The notes beneath the pieces were generated by a model. That model was given only the letters and a program-made list of their open reading frames with translations, was not told the DNA's origin and did no database searches. DNA of 64,000 nt, taken from NCBI RefSeq assembly GCF_030019515.1, contig NZ_JASEEQ010000004.1, positions 1 through 64,000 of the forward strand. The letters run 5' to 3'. Below, piece after piece: positions 32,846 through 41,658 of the stretch; position 1 is the first letter of the stretch, and the number at the start of each line of letters is the position of its first letter. Source of the DNA: Nocardioides sp. GTDB taxonomy: Bacteria > Actinomycetota > Actinomycetes > Propionibacteriales > Nocardioidaceae. A program made the translations under genes and the position numbers.

Positions 32846-33700
32846 ATGCACTGGCACGCTGCGGTGGAGCTGCTCCGGCGCGAGCGCCGCGCCGGCGTAC
32901 TCGTCACGGTGACCGCCGCCCGCGGCCACGCTCCGCGTGAGCCGGGGGCGAAGCTGGTCGTCGCCCGGGCGGTCCCTGCCTCCCGCGCGGCCTCGGGGTC
33001 GGCCCCGGTGCAGACCTGGGGCACGATCGGCGGCGGCAACCTCGAGGAGACCGCCCTGGACCGCGCCGCCGAGCTCCTCGACGGGCCGCCGGGACCGCCC
33101 GAGTCGCTGACCCTGCAGCTCACCGAGAGGGCACGCACCGAGCACGGCCGGCAGTGCTGCGGCGGCGAGGTCACCCTGCTCTTCGAGCATCTCCCGGTGC
33201 TGCCGGCGGTCGCCGTCTTCGGCGCGGGTCACGTCGGCCTGGAGCTCGCGCGCATCCTGTCCCGCCAGGAGCTCGAGCTGCACGTCGTCGACTCCCGAGC
33301 GGACCGAGTGGACGCGGCGCGGCTGGCGTTCCTCGACGACGGCCCGGCCGGCCTCCACCCGCACCACGCCCCCCTGCCCGAGCTCGTCCTCGGCGAGGTG
33401 CCTCCGGGGACGCACGTGCTGGTCATGACGCACGACCATGCGGAGGACTTCGCTCTCTGCGACACCGCGCTGCGCTGCGAGCACCTCGCCTCGATCGGCC
33501 TGATCGGGTCCGCGGCGAAGTGGCGCCGCTTCCAACGGGCGCTGACGGTCGAGGGTCACGACGCCGCCGCGATCGCGCGCATCCAGTGCCCCATCGGGCG
33601 GCCGGAGCTCGTGGGGAAGGACCCCGCCACCATCGCGCTCGGGGTCGCCGCCGACCTGCTGGCCCGGCTCGCGTGGGCCGGACCCCGGCTGAGCAGGTGA
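32846..33700 (+). CDS. xdhC: XdhC, molybdenum cofactor insertion chaperone
   Basis: 284 residues. The N-terminal XdhC/CoxI domain (AAVELLRRERRAGVLVTVTA, with GTIGGGNLEETALDRAAELL and the QCCGGEVTLLFE cysteine pair) is followed by a Rossmann domain (AVFGAGHVGLELARIL). XdhC binds sulfurated molybdenum cofactor and delivers it to XdhB. It begins 1 base after the xdhB stop and closes the purine cluster. The same chaperone may also serve XdhD. Confidence 0.92.
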   Translation: MHWHAAVELLRRERRAGVLVTVTAARGHAPREPGAKLVVARAVPASRAASGSAPVQTWGTIGGGNLEETALDRAAELLDGPPGPPESLTLQLTERARTEHGRQCCGGEVTLLFEHLPVLPAVAVFGAGHVGLELARILSRQELELHVVDSRADRVDAARLAFLDDGPAGLHPHHAPLPELVLGEVPPGTHVLVMTHDHAEDFALCDTALRCEHLASIGLIGSAAKWRRFQRALTVEGHDAAAIARIQCPIGRPELVGKDPATIALGVAADLLARLAWAGPRLSR

Positions 33701-33736
33701 CGTTGGTCCACTCGCGCTGACCGACCGGGGGTCTGT

Positions 33737-33750
33737 GTGTGCCTGCTTAC
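33737..33750 (+). promoter_or_regulatory. Crp-type palindrome A
   Basis: GTGTGCCTGCTTAC matches GTGWGCNNNCTYAC, shared with five other sites in this window. It lies 196 bases before the CDP-alcohol phosphotransferase gene, the first gene of the ABC-transporter operon. A weak -10 (CAGCCT at 33774) gives a predicted start about 41 bases from the site centre. The resulting leader would be about 160 bases. Confidence 0.5.
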
Positions 33751-33946
33751 AGATCAAGGGGGCCTCTGGCGGGCAGCCTGAGCGGGCGTCGACGCACCAC
33801 GCACATCACGCGGCCGCCCGTGGCGGGCGGCTGCGGACGAATCGACAGCTCGAGGAGACGCGGCTTGTCCGTCATCACCATGCGCAGGATCGCCGGGCGC
33901 GTTCGCGCGCTCCGGCGGGCGACGACGCCGGTCGCAGGCTCGGCTC

Positions 33947-34648
33947 ATGCTTGATGCCCCCGCGCGACGCTTGCTCGCGCCCGCCTTGGACCGGGTCGCG
34001 GCCGTCCTCGAACGGGCGGGAGTCCCGCCCCTGGCCCTCACGGGGACGGGGTTCGCGTTCGGAGCTGCGGCGTGCCTGGCCGCGGCCGGCGGCCGTTGGG
34101 GCCTCGCGCTCGCCCTGTGGCTGGCGAACCGGCTGCTCGACGGGCTCGACGGCCCGGTCGCCCGCCGCCGCGGAGCGACCGAGCTCGGCGGCTTCCTCGA
34201 CCTGGTCGCTGACTTCACTGTGTACGGCGGGTTCGTCGTCGCCCTCGCGTACGCCGTCCCCGGGGCGCGCTTGGCCTGCATCGTCCTGCTCGGCACCTAC
34301 TACATCTCGGGAACGGCCTTCCTCGGGCTCTCCTCCGTCCTCGAACGCAGGGCCCACGAGAGTCTCGACTGCGAGGTCGCTCAGGACGGCCGGAGTCTCC
34401 GCTTCGTCGGCGGTCTGGCCGAAGGCACCGAGACGGTCCTTGCGTACTCCCTCATCTGCCTGCTCCCCGCTCACGCCGTTGCGTTCGTCTGGACCTTCGC
34501 CGCAGCGGTCGCCATCACGGCCGGTCAGCGGGTCTGCACCGCGGTGGGGGTCCTCCGGCGTCCCCGCACCTCGCCGGCGGCCGACCCGACCGCAGACGCA
34601 GTCCGTCCGTCGTTCCATCGTCGATCCGTCAGGAGCCCCACATCGTGA
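33947..34648 (+). CDS. CDP-alcohol phosphatidyltransferase family protein (YnjF-like)
   Basis: A 233-residue membrane enzyme with about six helices. The catalytic signature is complete: D65, D68-G69, A72-R73, G81, D85 and D89 in the stretch from LLDGLDGPVARRR to LDLVADF. It transfers a CDP-linked phosphatidyl or similar group to an alcohol. The substrate is unknown; E. coli YnjF, encoded beside the ynjBCD ABC transporter, is the natural comparison. Its stop overlaps the start of the ABC substrate-binding gene (GTGA). Confidence 0.87.
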   Translation: MLDAPARRLLAPALDRVAAVLERAGVPPLALTGTGFAFGAAACLAAAGGRWGLALALWLANRLLDGLDGPVARRRGATELGGFLDLVADFTVYGGFVVALAYAVPGARLACIVLLGTYYISGTAFLGLSSVLERRAHESLDCEVAQDGRSLRFVGGLAEGTETVLAYSLICLLPAHAVAFVWTFAAAVAITAGQRVCTAVGVLRRPRTSPAADPTADAVRPSFHRRSVRSPTS

Positions 34649-35886
34649 ACCACCGTCGCTGCATCCCCGCCCTCGTTGCCGTTGCCGCCCTCGGGCTCAC
34701 CGCTTGCGGAGCGGACCCGGCTACGGGAGCCCGGGTGGGCAGCATCTCGACGGCGCAGGGCTGGGACGCCGTCGTCAGTGCAGCCGAGGGCCAGACCGTC
34801 AACTGGTACATGTGGGGCGGCGACCCCACTCTCAACGATTTCGTCAACGGCTATCTGGCCGACCGCCTCGAGCCCTTCGACATCACCATCAACCAGGTCA
34901 AGGTCAGTGACACGGCACAGGCCATCGACACCATGCTCGGCGAGCGGCAGGCCGGGAGGTCGACCGACGGTTCGGTCGACCTGGTCTGGGTGAACGGCGA
35001 GAACTTCGCCACCGGCAAACAGGCGGACCTGTGGGCCTGTGACTGGGCCCAGCACCTCCCCAACGCCGCGCTCTTCGACTTCGGCGACCCCGCAGTCGCC
35101 ATGGACTTCGGAGTGCCGGTCGACGGGTGCGAGGCCGTCTGGCAGCAGGCCAACTCCGCGCTGGTCTACGACTCCGAGGCACTCGACGAGAGCGACGTCG
35201 CGTCCGTCACCTCCTTGATCGACTGGGCCGAGGCGCACCCTGGCCGATTCACCTACCCGGCACCCCCGGACTTCACCGGATCGATGGCCGTGCGCACCCT
35301 GCTCTACGACACGATCGGCGGACCGGACGACCTGACCGGGGAGTTCGACGAGTCGGCCTATCGTGACGCGGTCCCAGCCCTGTGGGACCGGCTCAACGAC
35401 CTCGAACCGGCACTGTGGCGCGGCGGTGAGACCTACCCGCAGTCCCAGGACCAGGTCGAGAAGATGTACGCCGACGGCGAGATCGACGCGTACTTCACCT
35501 ACGGTCCCGGCGCAGTGGGGGACAAGGTCGCCGTGGGAGTCTTCCCCGACTCCACCAGGGAGGCGGTTCTCGCTGGCGGCAACATCGCCAACAACAGCTT
35601 CGTCGGCATCCCCGGGAATGCGGCGCACCCTGAGGCCGCGATGGTGCTGGCCAACCTGCTTCAGGACCCGCAGACCCAGCTGGCTCTCTACAAGGCCGAA
35701 GGCACCTACCCGGGCATCGACCTGGCCAGGACGGACCGAGCCACCCGCGACGAGTTCGCCGACGTGCCGCGAAGCCCTTCGGTGCTCCCCCTCGAGCGGC
35801 TCCTCGCGGACGCCCAGCCAGAGCTCGCCGGGGCGTACGTCACCCGGATCGAGCATGACTGGAAGAGCGAAGTACTCCAGCGATGA
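34645..35886 (+). CDS. ABC transporter substrate-binding lipoprotein (YnjB-like)
   Basis: 413 residues with a lipoprotein signal (LVAVAALGLTAC; lipidated Cys21). The mature part begins TVNWYMWGGDPTLNDFVNGY, the domain I entry of YnjB-type binding proteins, and contains DLVWVNGENFATGK and GNIANNSFVGIPGNAAHPEA. YnjB relatives belong to the thiamine/iron/polyamine-type binding proteins, but their ligand has not been established as far as I know. GTG start, 4-base overlap with the preceding gene. Two permeases and an ATPase follow, all coupled. Confidence 0.87.
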   Translation: MNHRRCIPALVAVAALGLTACGADPATGARVGSISTAQGWDAVVSAAEGQTVNWYMWGGDPTLNDFVNGYLADRLEPFDITINQVKVSDTAQAIDTMLGERQAGRSTDGSVDLVWVNGENFATGKQADLWACDWAQHLPNAALFDFGDPAVAMDFGVPVDGCEAVWQQANSALVYDSEALDESDVASVTSLIDWAEAHPGRFTYPAPPDFTGSMAVRTLLYDTIGGPDDLTGEFDESAYRDAVPALWDRLNDLEPALWRGGETYPQSQDQVEKMYADGEIDAYFTYGPGAVGDKVAVGVFPDSTREAVLAGGNIANNSFVGIPGNAAHPEAAMVLANLLQDPQTQLALYKAEGTYPGIDLARTDRATRDEFADVPRSPSVLPLERLLADAQPELAGAYVTRIEHDWKSEVLQR

Positions 35887-36794
35887 CCGGCCTCCGAGCG
35901 GTCCGACCCCGACCCGTGCGGCTCACCCGGCGGCGAGGCGGAGTACCCGTCGCCCTGCTGCTGGCGCCCGCCCTCACCGTGGTCGTCGTGTTCTTCCTCG
36001 GCGGCATCAGCTACGCCGTCGCCCAGAGCCTCGGCTACCAGCCGTTCATCGGCCGGCACGAGCTCGGCCTGGCGGCCTACCGCGACCTCGCCGGCGATCC
36101 CGCCGTGCGAGCCTCCTTCATCCTCACCCTGCGAGTCGCGCTGTTGGGCACCGCCATCGCGGCAGTACTCGGCACGTCGCTCGCGCTGCTCGTGCACCGG
36201 TTGGGACGCGGGCGTCGGTGGGCGATCACGATGGCCCAGGCCAACCTCGCTGTCCCGCACCTGGTCGGCGCCCTGGCCATCGGTCTGCTGCTCTCCCAGA
36301 CCGGCCTGATCGCCAGACTGGCCCACGCGGCCGGCTTCGTGGGTGCGCCCCGGGACTTCCCGGGCTTGATCTCCGACCAGTACGGCATCGGCATCGTGGC
36401 CGAGTACGTGTGGAAGGAGACGCCCTTCCTCACCCTCCTCGCGCTCAACGCGCTCGGCCGCGGCACGGCACAGCTCGGTGACGCGGCTCGCGTCCTCGGC
36501 GCCAGGCCCTGGCAGCGGCTGCGCCACGTCACCATTCCAGCAGTATTACCGCCCCTGGCGGCAGGATCCGTGCTGGTGTTCGCGTTCGCGGTCGGCTCCT
36601 ACGAGGTGCCCTACCTGCTCGGACGGCCCTATCCGGCGACCCTGCCGGTCGTCGCCTACCAGTACCACACCGACGTCGACCTGACCTACCGTGCCGAGGC
36701 GATGGCCATCGCAGTCCTCATCACGGCCCTCTCGGTCACCGCACTCCTCGCGTTCCTCGGGCTGCTCGGCCGGATCGCGCGGCGGCCGGCGTGA
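35883..36794 (+). CDS. ABC transporter permease 1 (YnjC N-half-like)
   Basis: 303 residues with six predicted helices, beginning GGVPVALLLAPALTVVVVFF. The cytoplasmic coupling loop is DAARVLGARPWQRLRHVTIP (an EAA-type motif). E. coli YnjC is a single long permease, whereas here the function is divided between this gene and the next. Translation is coupled to the binding-protein gene by ATGA. Confidence 0.87.
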   Translation: MTGLRAVRPRPVRLTRRRGGVPVALLLAPALTVVVVFFLGGISYAVAQSLGYQPFIGRHELGLAAYRDLAGDPAVRASFILTLRVALLGTAIAAVLGTSLALLVHRLGRGRRWAITMAQANLAVPHLVGALAIGLLLSQTGLIARLAHAAGFVGAPRDFPGLISDQYGIGIVAEYVWKETPFLTLLALNALGRGTAQLGDAARVLGARPWQRLRHVTIPAVLPPLAAGSVLVFAFAVGSYEVPYLLGRPYPATLPVVAYQYHTDVDLTYRAEAMAIAVLITALSVTALLAFLGLLGRIARRPA

Positions 36795-37609
36795 GCACCG
36801 CAGCCGACCGCAGGACGGTGCGACACCTGCCCCTCGCGCTCGTGCTGGCGATGCTGTGGGCACCCTGGGTGCCGCTGGTGCTCCGAGCCTTCACCGACAG
36901 CTGGCGGTTCCCCGCCGTGCTGCCCGAGCGGATGACCCTCCGAGGCTTCCGGACCATCGCCGCGCCCGACAGCGGCGTCTTCGAGGGACTCGTCCTCTCC
37001 CTGGAGATCGGGATCGCCGTGTCTGCGCTGGCCTGCCTCGTCGGCTGGCCGGCCGGCCGTGCACTGGGCACCTATCAGTTCCGGGGCCGCCGCGCCGTCC
37101 AGGCGCTGCTCCTGACTCCGGTCATCGTGCCGGCTCTGGCCGCCGCCATGGGCCTCCAGATCCTCTTCGTGCGCCTTGGGCTGGCCGGTAGCCCGCCCGG
37201 CGTCATGCTCGTCCAGTTGATCCCGGCGGTGCCGTACGCCACCAGCATCCTGGCCGCCGGGTTCGCCAACCTCGACCTCGACTACGAGACGCAGGCACGG
37301 GTTCTCGGCGCCCGCGGGCCACGACGACTCCTCGCCGTGACGATCCCCCTGATGCGCGGCCCGCTCGTGGCAGCCGCTGTCATGGCGTTCCTGATCTCGT
37401 GGAGTGACTTCCTGCTGGCGCTCCTGATCGGCGCTGGCCAGGTGAAGACCCTGCCGGTCCAGCTGTTCGCCGCCGTCACCGCCACCGACACGACCGTTGC
37501 GGCCGCCGTGGCCCTCACCATGGTCGCGCCCGCCCTGCTCGTGATGGCGGCGGCTGCGGGCCCGCTCGCACGGCTCTCCCAGGCCAATCTTGGAAAGGGC
37601 CCGCTGTGA
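36791..37609 (+). CDS. ABC transporter permease 2 (YnjC C-half-like)
   Basis: 272 residues, six predicted helices. The EAA loop is YETQARVLGARGPRRLLAVT near residue 165, and the inner-membrane signature continues with MAFLISWSDFLLALLIG. The GTG start at 36791 overlaps the previous gene's stop. It should form a heterodimer with permease 1. Confidence 0.87.
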   Translation: MSTAADRRTVRHLPLALVLAMLWAPWVPLVLRAFTDSWRFPAVLPERMTLRGFRTIAAPDSGVFEGLVLSLEIGIAVSALACLVGWPAGRALGTYQFRGRRAVQALLLTPVIVPALAAAMGLQILFVRLGLAGSPPGVMLVQLIPAVPYATSILAAGFANLDLDYETQARVLGARGPRRLLAVTIPLMRGPLVAAAVMAFLISWSDFLLALLIGAGQVKTLPVQLFAAVTATDTTVAAAVALTMVAPALLVMAAAAGPLARLSQANLGKGPL

Positions 37610-38718
37610 TCGCCCCCGAAGCGCCGCGGCTCGGCACCCGCGTCGACGTGGCCGCAGTCCGGAAGTCCTACGGCTCTGTGCGGGCGATCGAGCGGGTCGA
37701 CCTCGCGCTGAGCCCGGCGTCCTTCACCGCGCTCCTCGGACCATCCGGATGCGGCAAGAGCACCCTGCTGGCGCTGTTGGCCGGTCTCGAGCATCCGGAC
37801 GCCGGCGACATCCGGCTCGACGACCGATCGGTGCAGCACCTGCCGGCAGAGGACCGCCCGGTCGGCCTGGTGTTCCAGAAGCCGCTGCTCTTCCCGCACC
37901 TGAACGTGCTGGACAACGTGGCCTTCGGTCTGCGTATGCAGCGCCGGCCGCGCCGCGGTGCCCGGGCCCGCGCCCGGGACCTCCTCGAACAGGTCGGCCT
38001 CGCCGATCTGGCGCCGCGAAGGGTGGGCGAGCTCTCCGGCGGGCAGGAGCAACGCGTCGCCCTGGCTCGGGCCCTGGTCCTGCGACCGCGGCTGCTGCTC
38101 CTGGATGAGCCCTTCTCCCAGCTCGACCCCGACCTGCGGGCCCGGATGCGGCAGCTGGTCCGCACCCTGAGCGCCGAAGCCAAGCTGACCACCCTGTTCG
38201 TCACCCACGACCTCGCCGAGGCCGTGGACGTCGCCGACGAGATCGTGCTCATGCTCGACGGGAGGGTCGAAGGCCAGGGCAGCCCCGAGCGGTTCTACCA
38301 AGACCCGCCGACCCTCGAGGCCGCGCGGTTCTTCGAGGTCGCCAACGAGATCGCCGGGCACTGTGAGCGGGGGATGTTCCACGCGCCCGGACTGGTCGCG
38401 CCTCTACGCGTCCACCAGCAAGGCATCGAGGGTCCGGCGGTCCTGGTCGTCCGGCCCGAGTCGATGCGGCTGGGGTCCATCCGTGACGAGCCGGCCGGCA
38501 TCTCGTCCGGCGCGTCAGAGACCGACGGACTGATCGTGCGGGCATACCCGCTCGGCGTGCGGTTCGCCGGCACCCACCTGATCCTCGAGGCGTGCACGGA
38601 CGACGGGTTGCGAGTCCTGGCGCATCTGCCCCCGGGCACGACGGTCGCCGACCAGGGGTCCGTCCAGCTGCGCGCGGCCGCGGAGTCGTGCACGCTCTTC
38701 CCGAGCTCGTCCGCGTGA
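37606..38718 (+). CDS. ABC transporter ATP-binding protein (YnjD-like)
   Basis: 370 residues. Walker A is GPSGCGKST near residue 45, the Q-loop is VFQKPLLFPH, the signature is LSGGQEQRVALARAL and Walker B is RLLLLDEPFSQLD, with the switch His in FVTHDLAEA. The extra C-terminal 130 residues (VLVVRPESMRLGSI) form a TOBE-like regulatory domain as in MalK/PotA types. GTG start, GTGA overlap with permease 2. Confidence 0.92.
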   Translation: MIAPEAPRLGTRVDVAAVRKSYGSVRAIERVDLALSPASFTALLGPSGCGKSTLLALLAGLEHPDAGDIRLDDRSVQHLPAEDRPVGLVFQKPLLFPHLNVLDNVAFGLRMQRRPRRGARARARDLLEQVGLADLAPRRVGELSGGQEQRVALARALVLRPRLLLLDEPFSQLDPDLRARMRQLVRTLSAEAKLTTLFVTHDLAEAVDVADEIVLMLDGRVEGQGSPERFYQDPPTLEAARFFEVANEIAGHCERGMFHAPGLVAPLRVHQQGIEGPAVLVVRPESMRLGSIRDEPAGISSGASETDGLIVRAYPLGVRFAGTHLILEACTDDGLRVLAHLPPGTTVADQGSVQLRAAAESCTLFPSSSA

Positions 38719-39371
38719 CGCGAAGGGTGCTCCGGCTCCTCGTGCTCGCTGTCGTGGGCATCGCGGCCGCCCTCGCCTGGTCACAGGGGGTGCCGTCCCC
38801 CCAGGCCGTCGGCGGTCGCGGCTGGCTCAGTCTCGTGCTGTTCGTGGGGCTGTACGTCGTCGCGACCTTGCTGCCGGTCCCCAAGGCAGTCTTCTCCCTG
38901 GCCGGTGGTGCGATGTTCGGTGTCGCGGTGGGCCTGGCTGCGACGCTCACTGGGGCGACGCTCGGTGCGACGGTGGCCTTCGGGGTCGGTCGCCTGGTCG
39001 GCCGCGACTTCGTCCGAGGTCACCATGGGCCGCGGGTGGCGCGGCTGGACTCCATGCTGGAACGGCACGGCGTCACCGCGCTGATCGGGCTGCGACTGGT
39101 GCCGGTGATCCCGTTCACGGCCCTGAACTACACCGCCGGCCTGACATCGGTGGGTTGGCGGGCCTATCTCGTCGGCACACTCCTCGGGATCGCGCCCGGT
39201 GCAACCGTGTACACCGTCCTCGGCGCCTACGGCCGGGACCCCGGATCGTGGCCGTTCCGGGTCGCCGTGGTGGCGCTGGGGCTGTTGATGCTCACGGCGG
39301 TCATCGTTGCCCGCGTGCACCGCTCCGAGAACGGTGGCGGATCCGCTGCCAGGCCGCCAGCCGCCCGGTGA
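38715..39371 (+). CDS. TVP38/TMEM64 (DedA-like) membrane protein
   Basis: 218 residues, about six membrane segments. The VTT-domain core is visible: LPVPKAVFSLAGGAMFG, then GLRLVPVIPFTALNYTAGLT with the conserved Pro/Asn, and VGTLLGIAPGATVYTVLG. E. coli YdjX and YdjZ, encoded next to ynjA-F, belong to this family, so its place at the end of this operon repeats that association. GTG start overlapping the ATPase stop. Its 3' end overlaps the opposing flavoprotein gene by 71 bases. Confidence 0.87.
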   Translation: MTRRVLRLLVLAVVGIAAALAWSQGVPSPQAVGGRGWLSLVLFVGLYVVATLLPVPKAVFSLAGGAMFGVAVGLAATLTGATLGATVAFGVGRLVGRDFVRGHHGPRVARLDSMLERHGVTALIGLRLVPVIPFTALNYTAGLTSVGWRAYLVGTLLGIAPGATVYTVLGAYGRDPGSWPFRVAVVALGLLMLTAVIVARVHRSENGGGSAARPPAAR

Positions 39372-40794
39372 GCCAAGTGGTGCTCGGCTGCCGAAGCTGC
39401 TCGCGCACCGCCTGGATCGCGGGCTTCCACACCGCGTCCCCGAATCCGGGATACGGGTGCATCGTCCCGGCGAGCTCGCCGATGCGCATCCGGCTCCGCG
39501 CCGCCACCACCAGTTCGCCAAGGAGCTCTCCGGCTCGGGGGCTGACCACGGTCGCACCGATCACCCGGCGCCGGTGGTCCAGGACCAGGCGGGTCAGTCC
39601 GCGGGTGTCCCCGTCGGTGACGGCCCGGTCGACGTCGGCATGGTGCAGGTCCACGACCTTCGCCCCGGGGGCGTCGGCGCTCACACCGAACGCCGCGATC
39701 TCGGGATGGGTGTAGGTGACGCGGGGAATGGTCGTGGTGTCGACCCGCCGGCGGAGCCCGAGGACCGCGTTCGACGCGGCCAGGCTGCCGTGCACGCCGG
39801 CGACGTGGGTGAACTGCGGATGGCCGGTGACGTCACCGGCAGCCCAGATCCGCCGGTTGGTCGTCCGCAGCCGGGCATCGACCAGGACGTGTCCCAGGCC
39901 GCTGATCGCGACCCCCGCGGAGGCCAGGCCGAGGCCGTCGGTTCCGGGTCGGCGGCCGACGGCCACCAGAGCTCGGTCCGCCGAGATGATCTGCCCGGCT
40001 GCCGTCGTCACCTCGATACCCCCCACCCCCTCCGCCGCAGCGACTATCTTCGTCGCCAGTCGGACCTCGACCCCGTCCGCGAGCAGGGCGGAGCGCACCA
40101 GCCCGGCCGCGGCCGCGTCCTCCCGGGGCAGCAGCTCGGGAGCGGCCTCGACGAGGGTCACCTGGGAGCCGAGTCGAGCGAACGCCTGCGCGAGCTCGCA
40201 CCCGATGCTGCCGCCACCCAGCACCAGCAGCCTCGCTGGCAGGGCAGTGAGGTCCCAGACGTCGTCGCTCGTCATGGCTGCGACGTCCGTCAGCCCGGGG
40301 ACGTCGGGCATGAGCGGGCGGGAGCCGGTGGCGATGATGGCATGGCGGAAGCCGACGACCTCCCCGCTGGAGAGACTGAGCGACCGGGGCCCGAGGAACC
40401 GTGCCGTCGCGTGGCTGAGGAGGACGCCGGACTCCCGCAGGGTGTCGGGTGAGTCGATCGGCTCGATGGTGCCGACGACCCGGCGTACCCGAGCCATCAC
40501 GGCGGCGAAGTCGACCCGGACCTCGCCGACGGTCACCCCGAAGTCATCGGAGATGCGGGCCGCCTGGGCGGCGTTCGCCGAGGCGATCAGCGCCTTGCTG
40601 GGCACGCAACCGGTCCACAGGCAGTCTCCGCCGGGCCGATCACGCTCGACCATCAGGACGCTGGCGCCGAATCCCGCGGCGGTCTTCGCGGCCACGATGC
40701 CGGCGGTGCCGCCGCCGACGACCACGAGGTCCCAGACGTCACCATCGTGAGGAGCCGCCGGGTCTGACGTCCACGCGGTGTGCTGCCCGCTCAT
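39301..40794 (-). CDS. Pyridine nucleotide-disulfide oxidoreductase, MerA-like
   Basis: 497 residues. The FAD motif is VVVGGGTAGIVAAKTAAGFG near residue 24, and the redox-active pair is in GGDCLWTGCVPSKAL. The NAD(P)H motif is LLVLGGGSIGCELAQAF, GRIWAAGDVTG-like sequence binds FAD again, and the dimerisation domain ends with MHPYPGFGDAVWK. There is no C-terminal Cys pair, so it is not a true mercuric reductase. Relatives are frequently neighbours of, or fused to, TVP38 proteins, and one is convergent here. The ATG at 40794 overlaps the upstream methyltransferase stop by ATGA. Confidence 0.87.
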   Translation of the reverse strand: MSGQHTAWTSDPAAPHDGDVWDLVVVGGGTAGIVAAKTAAGFGASVLMVERDRPGGDCLWTGCVPSKALIASANAAQAARISDDFGVTVGEVRVDFAAVMARVRRVVGTIEPIDSPDTLRESGVLLSHATARFLGPRSLSLSSGEVVGFRHAIIATGSRPLMPDVPGLTDVAAMTSDDVWDLTALPARLLVLGGGSIGCELAQAFARLGSQVTLVEAAPELLPREDAAAAGLVRSALLADGVEVRLATKIVAAAEGVGGIEVTTAAGQIISADRALVAVGRRPGTDGLGLASAGVAISGLGHVLVDARLRTTNRRIWAAGDVTGHPQFTHVAGVHGSLAASNAVLGLRRRVDTTTIPRVTYTHPEIAAFGVSADAPGAKVVDLHHADVDRAVTDGDTRGLTRLVLDHRRRVIGATVVSPRAGELLGELVVAARSRMRIGELAGTMHPYPGFGDAVWKPAIQAVREQLRQPSTTWLTGRLAAWQRIRHRSRSGARGQR

Positions 40795-41432
40795 CGTGCC
40801 TCCTGGCGGGCCGCCGGGCCGGTCGAGGTGCCGACCGCGACGTGGATGTGACCCCGTGCGAGGCGGTGATACCGCGTGTCCGTCAGGCCGTCGAGAACCG
40901 TTGTCCAGACCTTGCGGTTCCGGTCGACCTTGCCAGCCCACAACGCCAGTCGTGCCAGCGGGCGCAGCGGGGTGGCGAGCCCGGTCGGTAGGTCGGTGTC
41001 GACGACGGCCACCCGGCCACTCGGCGCGAGGCGCCCGAGCGCCGCCTGCCACGCACGGCGCCACTCGTGGATCACCGACAGCGAGTAGGTGAACAGCACG
41101 GCGTCGAAGGTGCCGTGGACCCCGGGGAGGGTCGCGGCGTCCCCGTCGACGAGCCGGACGTTCCGCCAGCCGGCCCGCACGACCTTCCGGCGTGCCTGGG
41201 CCAGCATGGCGGCGCTGGCGTCGATGCCGACCACCTCGCCGCGCGCACCGACTGCTGCGGTCAGCAGCGGCAGGTCGAGACCGGTGCCGCACCCGACCAC
41301 GAGCACTCGAGCACCGGGCTGGAGGGCGAGGAGCCGGATGGCGGCCGCGCGTCCGTGGCGGTAGAGCAAACGTTCGCCTGAGACGGTGTCGTAGAAGCGG
41401 GCGCCGTACCGGTAGCGGGGGAGGGTCACCAT
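40791..41432 (-). CDS. Class I SAM-dependent methyltransferase
   Basis: 213 residues. The SAM loop is VLVVGCGTGLDLPLL near residue 45, with motif II VVGIDASAAMLAQARRK and a post-motif LVDGDAATLPG. The substrate is unknown; size and pattern resemble UbiE/phospholipid-type small-molecule methyltransferases. The ATG at 41432 (MVTLPRYRYG) fits the family start, with GTG 41456 as an alternative. It is cotranscribed with the MerA-like flavoprotein. Confidence 0.82.
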   Translation of the reverse strand: MVTLPRYRYGARFYDTVSGERLLYRHGRAAAIRLLALQPGARVLVVGCGTGLDLPLLTAAVGARGEVVGIDASAAMLAQARRKVVRAGWRNVRLVDGDAATLPGVHGTFDAVLFTYSLSVIHEWRRAWQAALGRLAPSGRVAVVDTDLPTGLATPLRPLARLALWAGKVDRNRKVWTTVLDGLTDTRYHRLARGHIHVAVGTSTGPAARQEAR

Positions 41433-41658
41433 GCGATCGGGACCGGCGGTCGAGACATCATCATGATCAGCCACCCTGTCGTAGCGATGGCCGGACCGAC
41501 CGTGTCCCGGCTCACACAACTCGCGGTGCTTGCTCGACGCGCAACCCGGGCGGATGGAGGTGTGCGAGGGCCGCGCCGGAGAGGAGGCGCAACGGGACTG
41601 CAGCTCCCGCTCCGTCAGCGAGGACGGCGACGGCGGCCGGCGACCGGTTGGGGTGCGC

